DNA of 64,000 nucleotides from RYN-230 sp963720645 (GCA_963720645.1 CAVRFX010000013.1:62001-126000); one strand, 5' to 3'. Shown: positions 1 to 8,618, numbered from the stretch's first letter. Translations and numbers: made by a program. The notes: generated by a model not told the origin, from the sequence alone.

Positions 1-528
1 GGTGGACGGGGTGAACGTCAGCGTGCTGCCCGCCTTCGCCCAGGTTCCCGGCGTGGCCGGGTGCAGGACCGGCATCGGCGAGCTGGCGGCCAGCGGGGCG
101 GACAGCGTCACCCGGACCGGGCTGGCGCCGTTGGTGCGGGTCACCGCGCCGCCCTGGGTCACCGACTCGACCTGCAGCGGCGGGGCGGCGGCCTGGGCGC
201 CGCCGGACTGGCGGTCCGAGACGGTGGTGGCGTGCCCGGCGGAGCCGGACGCGCCGAGCACCCCGATGGTGACCCCCGCGACCACCAGGACGCCGACGCC
301 GCCGATGGCCAGGAGGGTCTTGGTCCGCCGGGACCCGGGCGCCGCCGCGTCCCCGTCCCCGGGGGTGGCGGCCTCGGGGCTGCCCGGCTGGCCGTCCCCG
401 GGGGTGGCGGCCGCAGGGCTGCCGCCCTGGCCGTCCGCGTCCTGAGTGGCCGTGTCCGCGGCGGTATCGCCCGTGGCCCCGGCCGACGAGGACGCCGTGG
501 GCCGCCGCATCCACCCTGGAGTCTGCAC
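1..528 (-). CDS. membrane-anchored Ig-like/L,D-transpeptidase-type protein, N-terminal part
   Basis: Partial gene running off the left edge. The frame opens at a GTG at 528 with AGGGAG six bases upstream; an ATG at 510 is the alternative start. The first ~60 residues are an acidic, Gly/Pro/Ala-rich cytoplasmic segment containing two near-repeats of AATPGDG. A basic RRTK stretch and one hydrophobic helix (LLAIGGVGVLVVAGVTIGVL) follow, so the protein is a type II membrane or secreted protein. The external part (LQVESVTQGG...VRVTLSAPL) reads like the bacterial Ig-like domain that precedes the catalytic domain of actinobacterial L,D-transpeptidases. The catalytic part is outside the window, so the enzyme name is an inference. 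Confidence 0.6.
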   Translation of the reverse strand, partial: MQTPGWMRRPTASSSAGATGDTAADTATQDADGQGGSPAAATPGDGQPGSPEAATPGDGDAAAPGSRRTKTLLAIGGVGVLVVAGVTIGVLGASGSAGHATTVSDRQSGGAQAAAPPLQVESVTQGGAVTRTNGASPVRVTLSAPLAASSPMPVLHPATPGTWAKAGSTLTFTPST

Positions 529-746
529 GTTCCGCTCCCTCGTGTTCCCTATTCCCGGCATTGGCCTGCGGGCCCCCTCGCCCGCCCGGCCTGCCCGCTG
601 TAACGCATTCCCGACATGCCCGGTTCCCGTGCGCCGGCGTGTCCTGCGCCTTCGCCTGTCCTATGTGACGGCCCGGGCACCGGGGAACGTCCTCAGCGGG
701 TGATATCCGCCGCGCAGACATAGGCCTCCAGCTGGGCTAAGGCAGC
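529..746. other. intergenic region, two genes on the minus strand around it
   Basis: About 220 bases between the start of the Ig-like protein gene and the stop of the corA gene. It should hold the promoter of the former. No convincing -35/-10 pair, repeat or RNA gene was recognised. Confidence 0.4.
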
Positions 747-1718
747 CTAGAGCCAGTCCTTACGGCGGAAGATCACATACAGGGTCGCAGATAGGCCAAT
801 CATGATCAGTGTGGACGTCCAGAAACCGGCGATTCGGCCAAAACCTGGATAAGGCACATTCTGCCCGTAAAAGCCGGTGACCGCAGTCGGCACGGCGATG
901 ATCGCGGCCCAGCTGGTGACCTGTTTCATGATCACGTTGAGCCGGTTGCCGCGCACCGTGAGGTGGGTTTCCAGGATGGTCGTGACCAGGTCGCGGAGGG
1001 ACTCCGTCCATTCGGTCGCGCGGAGCACGTGATCGTAGATGTCGTGGAAGTAGGGCAGGATCTCGCCGTCCACGACGTGCAGGTCACGCCGCAGCAGCGA
1101 GTTGAGCACCTCGCGCATCGGCAGCACCACGCGCCGCAGCACGACCAGCGACTTGCGCAGCTCGAAGGTGCGGCGCTGCATCTCGTTGTCCCGGGGGTTC
1201 TCGTCGAACAGCTGGTCCTCGAGCGTCTCGATCTGGGTGTCCAGCGACTGGACCGCCTCGAAATGGGTGTCCACCACGTAGTCGAGCAGGCCGTAGAGCA
1301 GGAACCCCACCCCGCATTTGGCCAGGTCCGGTGAGTCGTCCCAGCGGCGGACCACCGCGTCGATGTCGAAACCCCGGCTGCGCCGCACCGTGACCAGCGC
1401 GCGGTCGGTGACGAACGCGTCAACCTCGTCGATGTCCAGCTCGCCGGTGCCGGTGTTCAGCTTCACGCCGTAGGAGGTGACGAAGATGTGGCTCTGGTAG
1501 CGGTCCAGCTTGGCGCGCTGGTGCTCGCCTACCGCGTCCTCGACCGCCAGCGGGTGCAGCCCCAGTTCCTCGCTGATCGAGGACAGGTCCTCCGCGGTCG
1601 GCTCGCAGAAGTCGAACCAGACGACCGCGGTCGGGTCGGCCAGGTAATCGGAGATCTTGGCGACGGGGAACCCCTCGTCCTCCAGGACCCCGTTGCGGTA
1701 CATGCGGGTACGCGCCAT
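747..1718 (-). CDS. corA: CorA-family magnesium/cobalt channel
   Basis: Two-transmembrane-helix divalent cation channel of the CorA/MIT family. The long N-terminal cytoplasmic domain is acidic and alpha-helical, with LHPLAVEDAV and the coiled stretch after LDTQIETLEDQLF. The C-terminus has the family signature as YGQN (GMN in the archetype) in GFYGQNVPYPGF between the two membrane helices, and ends in the usual basic RRKDWL. I chose the ATG at 1718 (MARTRMYRNG), where homology-like sequence begins; no clear ribosome site is visible and the frame is open to 1778. Gene length (about 323 residues) fits the family. The Gln in the GxN motif is a recurrent actinobacterial variant, so ion selectivity may differ from classical CorA. 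Confidence 0.85.
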   Translation of the reverse strand: MARTRMYRNGVLEDEGFPVAKISDYLADPTAVVWFDFCEPTAEDLSSISEELGLHPLAVEDAVGEHQRAKLDRYQSHIFVTSYGVKLNTGTGELDIDEVDAFVTDRALVTVRRSRGFDIDAVVRRWDDSPDLAKCGVGFLLYGLLDYVVDTHFEAVQSLDTQIETLEDQLFDENPRDNEMQRRTFELRKSLVVLRRVVLPMREVLNSLLRRDLHVVDGEILPYFHDIYDHVLRATEWTESLRDLVTTILETHLTVRGNRLNVIMKQVTSWAAIIAVPTAVTGFYGQNVPYPGFGRIAGFWTSTLIMIGLSATLYVIFRRKDWL

Positions 1719-1813
1719 GGTGGCAAAGATAAGGGCATCAGGGCCCATCCGCCGCCTGGGTGACGCCGCCACGCCCACCTGGGCCGCCTCCCCGGGCTGG
1801 CATGATCGGGCCT

Positions 1814-2143
1814 ATGACGGTTATCAAGATCAACGCGATCACCGTGCCGCCGGACAGCGGGGACGAGCTGGCCCGCCGCTTCGCGGCCCGGGCCGGGGCC
1901 GTGGACAGCCAGGACGGGTTCGAGGGGTTCGAGCTGCTCAAACCCACCGACGAGCGGACCACCTGGCTGGTCGTCACCCGGTGGCGGGACGAGGAGTCCT
2001 TCGCGGCGTGGCTGGGCTCCCCGGCGTTCGGGCACGGGCACCGCCCGCAGGCCGGGCAGGAGGGCGGCCAGGCCCCGCCGCCGGTCGGGGTGTCCAGCGA
2101 GCTGTGGTCCTACGAGCCCGCGGGCGGTTCCGCGCCTGCCTAG
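1814..2143 (+). CDS. antibiotic biosynthesis monooxygenase (ABM) domain protein
   Basis: A 109-residue alpha/beta protein of the dimeric ferredoxin-like ABM fold. The first strand MTVIKINAITVP, the helix with GDELARRFAARA and the strand TWLVVTRWRDEESFAAWLGSPAF are in family order. Members include small monooxygenases and heme-degrading MhuD/IsdG-like enzymes. The histidine-containing heme pocket cannot be assigned with confidence, so the substrate is unknown. The start is the ATG at 1814, since upstream codons are proline-rich and unlike the family. It converges with the APC permease and the two stops overlap by 4 bases. Confidence 0.78.
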   Translation: MTVIKINAITVPPDSGDELARRFAARAGAVDSQDGFEGFELLKPTDERTTWLVVTRWRDEESFAAWLGSPAFGHGHRPQAGQEGGQAPPPVGVSSELWSYEPAGGSAPA

Positions 2144-3690
2144 GTGGCCTGCCGGGACAGCCGGTCCGGGTCCGACGCGTCCGGCGCGGCCAGGCCCTCG
2201 GCCTGGGTCAGCTGCTCGCCCGCGCGCCGCGTCGCGGCCGGCCGGGCCAGCACCCAGGCGATGCCGACCACGAACCAGGCGATGGCCACCGACGGGCCCC
2301 ACCAGGCCACCCCGGTCGGCAGCGGCCAGACGTTCCGGAACAGGGTGTAGCCGAGGACGATGATGCCCAGTACCGGGATCACCAGCTCCCAGCGCCGGAC
2401 CGTGCTGACCCCGGATGGCCCCGGGAAGAACACCAGGCGCACCATCCCGATCGTGGCCAGGACGTAGACGACCAGCAGGATCAGCGTGCCGATCGTGCCG
2501 CTCTCCAGGAACAGCGTGAACGGGTCGCCGCCGAGCACGAACCAGGTGAAGGCGACGATCACGTAGACGGCCAGCACCACGCACGCGGCCGCGGTGGTGG
2601 GGGTCCGGCGCCGGGGCGAGACGTGGCTGAGCCGGGCGGGCAGGATGCCGTCCCGGCTCATCGCGAACGCGAGGCGGGACGCGCCGACCGTGGACGCGAG
2701 CGCGCAGCCGAACGCCGAGATCATCGCGCCGGCCGTGATGATCGTGCCCAGCCAGGACGCGACGTAGCTGGTGCCGAGGTCGCCGATGAGGGAGGTGGAG
2801 TTGATGAACGCGGTGACGCCCTTGGCCGAGGTCCCGAAGCCCATCACCTCGACCGCGGTGACCACGAAGAAGTAGATGCCGCCGAAGATGGCCACGCCGA
2901 GGATGGCCCGGGGGATGTCGCGCCTGGGCCGCCGGGTCTCCTCCCCCAGCGTGGACGCGGCCTCGAACCCGGCGAAGGACAGGAAGCCGAACACGACCCC
3001 GAGGAAGATCGTCGAAATCGGCGTGCCGGACGGGAGGCTGAACACCGACCAGTCCACGCCCAGCCCGTGCGGGGCGCTGTGGCCGGCCAGCTTGGCGAAC
3101 ACGATCACGATCACGATCACGATGAGCAGCACGGTGATGCCCTCGGCGGCCAGCAGGACCCGGGTGCCGCCGCGGGCCGGGGTGATGGCCAGCCACCAGA
3201 CCAGCACCATCCCGATGGCACCCAGCAGGAACCCGGACCACGTCGGCGGGTTGTTCCAGATGCCGAGCGCATCCAGGAAGTTGGCCGCGAACCGGCCGCC
3301 GGCCATCGAGGTGACCACGGCGTAGAACGTGTAGGTGCCGGTCAGCGCCCAGCCGGAGATCACCCCGGCGCGCGGGCCGAGCGTGGCGCCGACGAACCCG
3401 TACACCGACCCGGAGTGGTGGAAGCGCTGGGTCAGCCGCACGAACGTGTAGGCGACCAGCAGCACCCCGACGAACGCGAGCGCGAACGCGATCGGCACCG
3501 CCCGGCCCACCGTCGTCGCGGTGCCCTGCGGGTTGATGCTGGCCGCCATCGAGGGCGCCATCAGGGCCAGCGAGATGCCGATGGCCTCCCAGACGCTGAG
3601 GTTGCGGTGCAGCTTGGGCGGCCCGGCCTCAGCCAGCTCGCTCGCTGGCCCGGTCTGGCTTACTGGCCCGGTCTCGTTGCTGGCGGCCAT
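2140..3690 (-). CDS. APC-family amino acid/polyamine permease
   Basis: A 516-residue integral membrane transporter with about 12 hydrophobic helices. It has the amino acid-polyamine-organocation superfamily start LSVWEAIGISLALMAPSMA and a glutamate-containing GFEAASTLGEETRRPRRDIPRA segment after helix 6, typical of this superfamily. The N-terminus is Ser/Gly/Glu-rich and cytoplasmic. The start at 3690 lies ~480 bases from trpB, which is divergent. The substrate cannot be read from sequence. Because its promoter region is shared with trpBA and a GntR regulator, an aromatic amino acid or amine is possible, but that is only context. Confidence 0.82.
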   Translation of the reverse strand: MAASNETGPVSQTGPASELAEAGPPKLHRNLSVWEAIGISLALMAPSMAASINPQGTATTVGRAVPIAFALAFVGVLLVAYTFVRLTQRFHHSGSVYGFVGATLGPRAGVISGWALTGTYTFYAVVTSMAGGRFAANFLDALGIWNNPPTWSGFLLGAIGMVLVWWLAITPARGGTRVLLAAEGITVLLIVIVIVIVFAKLAGHSAPHGLGVDWSVFSLPSGTPISTIFLGVVFGFLSFAGFEAASTLGEETRRPRRDIPRAILGVAIFGGIYFFVVTAVEVMGFGTSAKGVTAFINSTSLIGDLGTSYVASWLGTIITAGAMISAFGCALASTVGASRLAFAMSRDGILPARLSHVSPRRRTPTTAAACVVLAVYVIVAFTWFVLGGDPFTLFLESGTIGTLILLVVYVLATIGMVRLVFFPGPSGVSTVRRWELVIPVLGIIVLGYTLFRNVWPLPTGVAWWGPSVAIAWFVVGIAWVLARPAATRRAGEQLTQAEGLAAPDASDPDRLSRQAT

Positions 3691-3928
3691 GGCTCAGCAC
3701 CTCCCACGGATGGCCGCCTCGCGGCCTGGCTCGTTAGGGCTCCGCTCGTCAGGATCTGATCGATGTGATCCTGATCGATGTGGTTCTGCCTGCTGATGAT
3801 GCGCCGGGGCCCGGCACGCGCACAAGATTCCATTCGCGACTTTTCCGGCCGCTCTCCCCCGGCCCGGCGCCGCCGCACCCGCGGCGCCTCCGGCCGGGCG
3901 CTGTCGCCGCACCCCGCAGCGGGTCACC

Positions 3929-4025
3929 ACATCCCCGGCGTCACTGGCACATCCCGGCGTCACTCGCACATCCCGGCGTCACTGGCACATCCCGGCGTCA
4001 CCGGCGCATCCCCGGCGTCACTGGC
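3929..4025. repeat. five tandem 19-20 bp repeats upstream of trpB
   Basis: Units start at 3929, 3949, 3968, 3987 and 4006. Each has the core ATCCCGGCGTCACTGGC with one or two substitutions; units 1 and 5 carry one extra C. No spacers, so this is not CRISPR. It could be a regulator-binding array or a slippage-generated minisatellite. Confidence 0.92.
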
Positions 4026-4076
4026 CCGCCGATGCCACCGGCCCGCCGGTGCCACCGCCTTCCGAGGTGTGCTAGT

Positions 4077-4086
4077 GTTCTAGAAC
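4077..4086. promoter_or_regulatory. candidate GntR-type operator GTTCTAGAAC
   Basis: A perfect 10-base palindrome, GTTCTAGAAC, about 80 bases before the trpB start, followed by another TTGAAC half-site-like sequence. Dyads of this size centred on TA are common for winged-helix GntR proteins. Assignment to the GntR encoded at 6.2 kb is inference. Confidence 0.4.
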
Positions 4087-4168
4087 TATTGAACTCACGG
4101 GCGGTCCAGGCCAGCCGTGCCGGGGCAAGCCGTGCCGGAGACGGAGTCGTGATGGGAGCAGTGGCCTG

Positions 4169-5383
4169 ATGACGGCGGCGGAACGGCTCATCATGGGCGA
4201 CCCGGGGGCAGCAGGCCGGTTCGGGCCGTTCGGCGGCCGGTTCGTGCCCGAGGCCCTGGTGCCCGCGTGCGAGGAGCTCGAGCGTGAGTTCCGCGCCGCC
4301 TGGGCCGAGGACGGCTTCCGGGCCGAGCTGCAGAACCTGCTGCGTGACTACGCAGGCCGCCCCACGCCGGTCAGCGCTGCACCGCGGCTCTCGGCCGAAC
4401 TCGGCGTGCGCGTGCTGTTCAAGCGGGAAGACCTGGCCCACACCGGCAGTCACAAGATCAACAACGTGCTGGGGCAGGGCCTGCTGGCCCGGCGGCTCGG
4501 CAAGACCGCGCTGGTCGCCGAGACCGGAGCGGGCCAGCACGGGGTCGCCACGGCGACCGTCGCCGCACACCTGGGCCTGGGCTGCACCGTCTATATGGGC
4601 GGGCGGGACATGGCCCGGCAGGAGCTCAACGTGTTCCGGATGGAGCTGCTGGGTGCCACCGTGCGGCCGGTGTGCTCGGGGTCGAGGACGCTGAAGGACG
4701 CGACCAGCGAGGCGCTGCGGCACTGGGTCACCACGGTGGGCAGCACCCATTACTGCATCGGCTCGGTGCTGGGACCGCACCCGTACCCGTGGCTGGTGCG
4801 CGAGTTCCAGCGGGTCATCGGCGACGAGGCCCGGGCCCAGTGCGCCGCCCGGCCCGACCTGCTGCCGTCCGGCCGGCCGGACGTGGTGGTGGCGTGCGTG
4901 GGCGGCGGGTCGAACGCCGCCGGGACGTTCGCGGGCTTCGCGGACACCCCGGCCCGGCTGGTCGGCGTGGAGGCCGCGGGCGGCGCCGCGGTCAGCCACG
5001 GCCGCCCCGGCATCCTGCACGGTTTCCTGTCCGCGGTCCTGCAGGACGAGCACGGCCAGGTCACCGAGGCGCAATCGGTCTCGGCGGGGCTGGACTACCC
5101 GGGCGTCGGGCCCGAGCACGCCTACCTGGCCGCGTGCGGCCGCGCCGAGTACCACACGGTGACCGACGAGGAGGCGATCGCGGCCGCCGGGCTCTGTGCC
5201 CGCACCGAGGGCATCCTGGCCGCGCTGGAGTCCGCGCACGCGGTGGCGTGGGTGGCCCGCGCCGCGCGCCGCGGGGACCTGCCCGCCGGGGCGGGCGTCC
5301 TGATCACCATGTCCGGCCGCGGCGACAAGGACGCCGCCGCCCTGAAGGAGGTCAGCCGTGGGCCAGCCCGGGCACAGGGTTGA
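4169..5383 (+). CDS. trpB: tryptophan synthase beta subunit
   Basis: PLP-dependent enzyme that condenses indole with L-serine to give L-tryptophan; it works as an alpha2beta2 complex with TrpA. The 404-residue product has the full family pattern. The N-terminal FGPFGGRFVPEAL is followed by the PLP lysine in HTGSHKINN (Lys96), catalytic Glu118 in AETGAGQHG, the GPHPYP motif, and the phosphate-binding glycine loop GGGSNA. The ATG at 4169 sits directly after the promoter region. The 3' end overlaps the trpA start by 26 bases, indicating translational coupling. Other trp genes are absent here, so this pair may be a second copy or serve specialised metabolism. Confidence 0.93.
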   Translation: MTAAERLIMGDPGAAGRFGPFGGRFVPEALVPACEELEREFRAAWAEDGFRAELQNLLRDYAGRPTPVSAAPRLSAELGVRVLFKREDLAHTGSHKINNVLGQGLLARRLGKTALVAETGAGQHGVATATVAAHLGLGCTVYMGGRDMARQELNVFRMELLGATVRPVCSGSRTLKDATSEALRHWVTTVGSTHYCIGSVLGPHPYPWLVREFQRVIGDEARAQCAARPDLLPSGRPDVVVACVGGGSNAAGTFAGFADTPARLVGVEAAGGAAVSHGRPGILHGFLSAVLQDEHGQVTEAQSVSAGLDYPGVGPEHAYLAACGRAEYHTVTDEEAIAAAGLCARTEGILAALESAHAVAWVARAARRGDLPAGAGVLITMSGRGDKDAAALKEVSRGPARAQG

Positions 5384-6217
5384 GGCGGCGCTGGGCTCGG
5401 CCCGCGCGGCCGGGCGGCCCAGCCTGGTCACGCTACGTCACCGCCGGGATCCGGGCCGACTGGACCGGGCTGCTGGCGGCGATGATCGACGCCGGCGCGG
5501 ACGCGGTCGAGATCGGGCTCCCGTTCTCGGACCCGATGCTCGACGGGCCGGTCATCCAGCAGGCGTCGGATACCGCGATCAGCCGGGGCACGACCATCAC
5601 CGCGATCCTGGCCGAGCTGCGCCGGGCCCGGCCGCGGGCCGGCCGGGACGGCGAGGTGCCGCTGATCGCGATGAGCTACGCGCACCACGCCTGGCGCCGC
5701 GGCATCGGGCGGTACTGCGGCCAGCTCGCCGAGGCCGGCTTCAGCGGGACTATCATCCCCGACCTCCCGGCCGGGGAGGCGGACGGGTACCTCGCCGCGG
5801 CCGCCGCGGCCGGGCTGGACGCCACCCTGATGGTCACTCCCGCCACACCGCCCGCGCAGATGCGCGCCATCGCCGGTCGTCACCCGTGGTTTCCTCTACG
5901 TGATGAGCGTGATGGCCACCACGGGGAGCGCCAGCGAGCGCGACGACGAACGCCGCTGGGCGCTGGCCGCCCGGGCGGTGGCGGCCGTGGCGGAGGAGAG
6001 GGGCGGGCAGACCGTTGGAGAGAAACAGGACCCGCGGCCGGTGCTGATCGGCTTCGGCATCGATACGCCATCCCGGGCCGCCGCGGCTGCCCGGCATGCC
6101 GACGGGGTGATCGTGGCGTCCGCCCTCATGCGCCGGGTGCTGGACGGCGCGGCCGCCGCGGACATCGGCCGCGAGGTCGGCGCCCTGCGGGCCGCGATCG
6201 ACGCGGCGCGGACGTGA
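5358..6217 (+). pseudogene. trpA: tryptophan synthase alpha subunit, split by two +1 frameshifts
   Basis: TrpA cleaves indole-3-glycerol phosphate and channels indole to TrpB. The gene starts at GTG 5358 inside the 3' end of trpB with a perfect AAGGAGG site. Conserved blocks are present in three successive frames: GRPSLVT, then YVTAGI...DAVEIGLPFSDPMLDGPVIQ (both catalytic acids, the Glu in EIGLPF and the Asp in LDGP, retained), then YVMSVM...VLIGFGIDTP...HADGVIVASAL. The frame changes by +1 at about 5431 and again at about 5893. Removing one base at each point restores a normal ~285-residue enzyme. Either two sequencing insertions or a recently disrupted gene. The stop overlaps the gntR start as GTGA. 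Confidence 0.85.
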
Positions 6218-6339
6218 ACCGGCGCGCCCCGGTGAGCGGCGCGGACGTGAACCGGCGCGCCCCGGTGAGCGGCGCGGACGTGAACCGGCGCGCCCCGGTG
6301 AGCGGCGCGGACGTGAACCGGCGCGCCCCGGTCAGCAGC
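6208..6339 (+). repeat. four tandem 33-bp in-frame repeats at the trpA/gntR junction
   Basis: Copies begin at 6208, 6241, 6274 and 6307. The first three are identical and the fourth diverges in its last bases. Each unit encodes ADVNRRAPVSG in the gntR frame and contains a GTG that can serve as a start, so the repeat multiplies the gntR start region four times. The first copy also contains the trpA stop. Confidence 0.95.
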
Positions 6340-7836
6340 GCCGCGCGGCGGACCGCGGAGGACCGGCAGCCGAAGTACCTGCGGATCCACGCCGAGCTGC
6401 GCAACCGGATCACCAGCGGCCGGTGGCCCGCGGGCAGCCCCCTGCCACCCCAGCGGGACCTGGCCGGGGAGTTCGGGGTCAGCATCATGACGCTGCGGCA
6501 GGCGCTGCAGCTGCTCACCGACGAGGGGCTGATCGCCGCCCGGCACGGCAGCGGCACGTACGTCGCGGCCCGGTACGAGTACGACCTGGGCCACCTGCGC
6601 AGCTTCGCGGCGGACCTGGCCGGGCAGGGAGCCGAGATCAGCACGCGGCTGCTCGCCACCGAGATCATCACCCCGCCGGAGCAGGTCGGTGCCCGGCTCG
6701 GCGGCCCCGGCCAGGTGCTGCAGCTGAGGCGGCTCCGGCTGGCCGGCGGCCGGCCGCTGATCGTGCAGACCTCGTACCTGCCCCTGCCACTGGCCGCTGA
6801 CCTCGACCCGGCGGAGCTGGCCCGGCGCGGCCTGTACACGGTGCTGGCCGGGCACGGGCTCGCGGTCACCCGGGCCACGGAGACGATCAGCCCGGGTGCC
6901 CTGGGGACCCTCGAGGCTGGTTACCTGGACCGCCCGGCGGGCAGCCCGGCGCTGCTCAGCCACCGGGTCAGCTTCACCGCGGCCGGGCTGGCCGTGGTGG
7001 ACGATCACGCGGTGCTGCCCGGCGACAGCGTGGCGATCACCGCCAACCGTTCCGCCGACCGCCTGGACGTCCGCTACGTGCTGCATCCCCGCCCGTCAGC
7101 CGGCGGCCACGGTGCAGGGCAGGCGCCGGGCCCGCTGGGCCACCCGGGCCGCCGGGCCCGGCGGTCAGTGGTGGGGCCGGCGTGGCGGCCGGATGACGGT
7201 GACCGGCCCGTGCGCGTGGTGCACGCAGTAGGTGCTGACCGAGCCGAGCAGCGCGTCGGCGAACCCGGCGTGCCCGCGGCTGCCCACGACCAGCAGGTCC
7301 GCCCCCTCCGACGCGTGGACCAGGACGTTCGGCGGGTAGCCCTCGATCACCTTCGCGTGCACCCAGTCCGGCCACTCGGGGCCGAACACCTCGTTCAGCG
7401 CGTCGTGGAGGGTCTTCTCGGCGATCGAGCCGAAGTCGGCGCTGTCCGCCCCGACCGGGGCCCAGCCGAAGAACGCGGGGTACTGCCAGGCGACGATGGC
7501 CTCCAGGGTCGCCCCGTCGTACTTGGCCTGCCGGGCCGCCCACTGCAGCGCGTGCGCCGAGCCGGCCGACCCGTCCACCCCGACCACGATCCGGGGGCGG
7601 TGCTCGCTGCCTGGGTCAGTCATGGTGCTCCTGTCCTCCCGGTCGTTGCTGGACTATCGTTCCGGCCCGGCCGTCCAGCAGGGCCTGGGCATCGTCGAGG
7701 CAGCCGATGGCGGCCATGCCGCCGGTCGCCGCGGCGAAGCGGCAGGCCGCCTCGACCTTGGGGCCCATCGAGCCGGCCGGGAACGCCCCGCCCTGCAGCC
7801 GGCCCCGCAGCTGGGCGGGGGTGGCCCGGCGGATAG
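6214..7836 (+). CDS. GntR-family regulator with UTRA domain, no stop at the usual place
   Basis: Transcriptional regulator of the HutC/GntR subfamily. After the repeat-encoded N-terminus, the winged helix-turn-helix starts at PKYLRIHAELRNRITSG and ends at GLIAARHGSGTYV. The ligand-binding UTRA domain follows, ending near RLDVRYVLHP at about base 7095. The first GTG (6214) overlaps the trpA stop as GTGA; GTGs at 6247, 6280 and 6313 are equal alternatives. The frame does not stop after the domain but runs to 7836, across the whole oppositely oriented usp gene. A one-base indel near 7100 would let it end at 7196 in another frame. The last ~240 codons are therefore probably not real protein. Cotranscription with trpBA suggests local control. 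Confidence 0.72.
   Translation: MNRRAPVSGADVNRRAPVSGADVNRRAPVSGADVNRRAPVSSAARRTAEDRQPKYLRIHAELRNRITSGRWPAGSPLPPQRDLAGEFGVSIMTLRQALQLLTDEGLIAARHGSGTYVAARYEYDLGHLRSFAADLAGQGAEISTRLLATEIITPPEQVGARLGGPGQVLQLRRLRLAGGRPLIVQTSYLPLPLAADLDPAELARRGLYTVLAGHGLAVTRATETISPGALGTLEAGYLDRPAGSPALLSHRVSFTAAGLAVVDDHAVLPGDSVAITANRSADRLDVRYVLHPRPSAGGHGAGQAPGPLGHPGRRARRSVVGPAWRPDDGDRPVRVVHAVGADRAEQRVGEPGVPAAAHDQQVRPLRRVDQDVRRVALDHLRVHPVRPLGAEHLVQRVVEGLLGDRAEVGAVRPDRGPAEERGVLPGDDGLQGRPVVLGLPGRPLQRVRRAGRPVHPDHDPGAVLAAWVSHGAPVLPVVAGLSFRPGRPAGPGHRRGSRWRPCRRSPRRSGRPPRPWGPSSRPGTPRPAAGPAAGRGWPGG
7165..7623 (-). CDS. universal stress protein (UspA family)
   Basis: A single-domain 152-residue Usp. The N-terminal strand IVVGVDGSAGSAHALQWAARQA and the C-terminal nucleotide-binding motif GSRGHAGFADALLGSVSTYCVHHAHGPVTVI match ATP-binding members (G-x2-G-x9-GS). 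It is the last gene of the arginine deiminase operon: its ATG at 7623 overlaps the arcC 3' end by 8 bases. Usp genes are often coupled to ADI pathway genes in low-oxygen or dormancy programs of actinobacteria, which fits energy-stress use of arginine. Confidence 0.9.
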   Translation of the reverse strand: MTDPGSEHRPRIVVGVDGSAGSAHALQWAARQAKYDGATLEAIVAWQYPAFFGWAPVGADSADFGSIAEKTLHDALNEVFGPEWPDWVHAKVIEGYPPNVLVHASEGADLLVVGSRGHAGFADALLGSVSTYCVHHAHGPVTVIRPPRRPHH

Positions 7837-8618
7837 GCCGGGCGTCCGGCGTGCCGTACCCGTCCTGGACGGCAGCGACGTCGGTCAGCAGCAGCAGGGC
7901 GTCGGCGCCGGTCTCCTGGGCCAGCAGCGCCGCGGTGAGGTCCTTGTCCACGACCGCCTCGACGCCGCGGAACCCGCCTTCCTCGTCGGCCACGACCGGG
8001 ACGCCTCCGCCCCCGGCGCAGATGACGGTGACGCCGCGGCTGGCCAGCAGCCTGATCATGTCCAGCTCGACCAGGCCGGCGGGCTCCGGTGACGGCACCA
8101 CCCGCCGCCAGGCCTGCCCGTCGCGGTGCATGTCCCAGCCGTGCGCCGCAGCCAGCCGGGACGCCGTGGCCTGGTCGTAGACCGGGCCGACGAACTTGGA
8201 CGGCTCGGTGAACGCCGGATCATCCGCCTTGACCAGGGTCCGGCAGATGAGGCAGACCGCCGGCTTGGCCGTCCGGCCGCCGTGCGCGGCGCCGTGCTCC
8301 AGGACGCCGCGCTGCGCGGCCTCGTGGATCGAGGCCCGCTCCAGGGCCTGCACCAGCCAGTAGCCGATCATGCCCTGCGTCTGCGCGCCCAGCACGTCGA
8401 ACGGGTAGGGGTGGGTCAGCGACAGGTCACCGGCGCTCTCCACCGCGAGGACGCCGACCTGCGGGCCGTTCCCGTGCGTGATGATCACGTCGTGCCTGCT
8501 GAGCAGCGGGCTGAGGGCCGCCGCGGCGCGGGCGATGTGCGCCTCCTGGATGTCGGAGTCGGGCGACTCGCCGCGCTCCAGGAGCGCGTTCCCGCCCAGC
8601 GCCGCGACCACCTTCATG
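7616..8618 (-). CDS. arcC: carbamate kinase
   Basis: Last enzyme of the arginine deiminase pathway; it transfers phosphate from carbamoyl phosphate to ADP, giving ATP, CO2 and ammonia. The N-terminus MKVVAALGGNALLERGE, the ITHGNGPQVG loop, VCAGGGGVPVV-like VICAGGGGVPVV and FPAGSMGPKVEAA are the family landmarks. The ATG at 8618 has its own GGGGAGG site seven bases upstream, so it can be translated alone. The preceding arcB frame has no stop and runs straight into this gene in frame, giving an apparent ArcB-ArcC fusion. The length (about 333 codons) is normal to slightly long. Confidence 0.9.

Larger units (their letters stand above)
3691..4168. promoter_or_regulatory. divergent promoter region between APC permease and trpB
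   Basis: This 478-base gap separates two divergent genes and should carry both promoters. It contains a five-unit tandem repeat (3929-4025) and a perfect palindrome (4077-4086), listed separately. A ligand-responsive GntR regulator lies downstream of trpBA, so at least one of these elements may be its operator. Confidence 0.5.

Noticed and set aside
1657..3759. 700-residue plus-strand open frame over the APC permease
   Set aside because: It is antisense to a clear 12-helix permease and its product is a Gly/Arg/His-rich shadow with no domain.
5400..5900. Programmed frameshifting in trpA
   Set aside because: No heptameric slippery sequence or downstream stem at either shift, and similar indels occur in many unrelated genes of the window.
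6208..6339. 33-bp repeats as a CRISPR array
   Set aside because: Copies are directly adjacent with no spacers, and no cas gene is present.
4672..7836. 1054-residue open frame treated as one protein
   Set aside because: It is a chain of unrelated parts: shadow of trpB, the middle of trpA after a frameshift, gntR, then antisense of usp.
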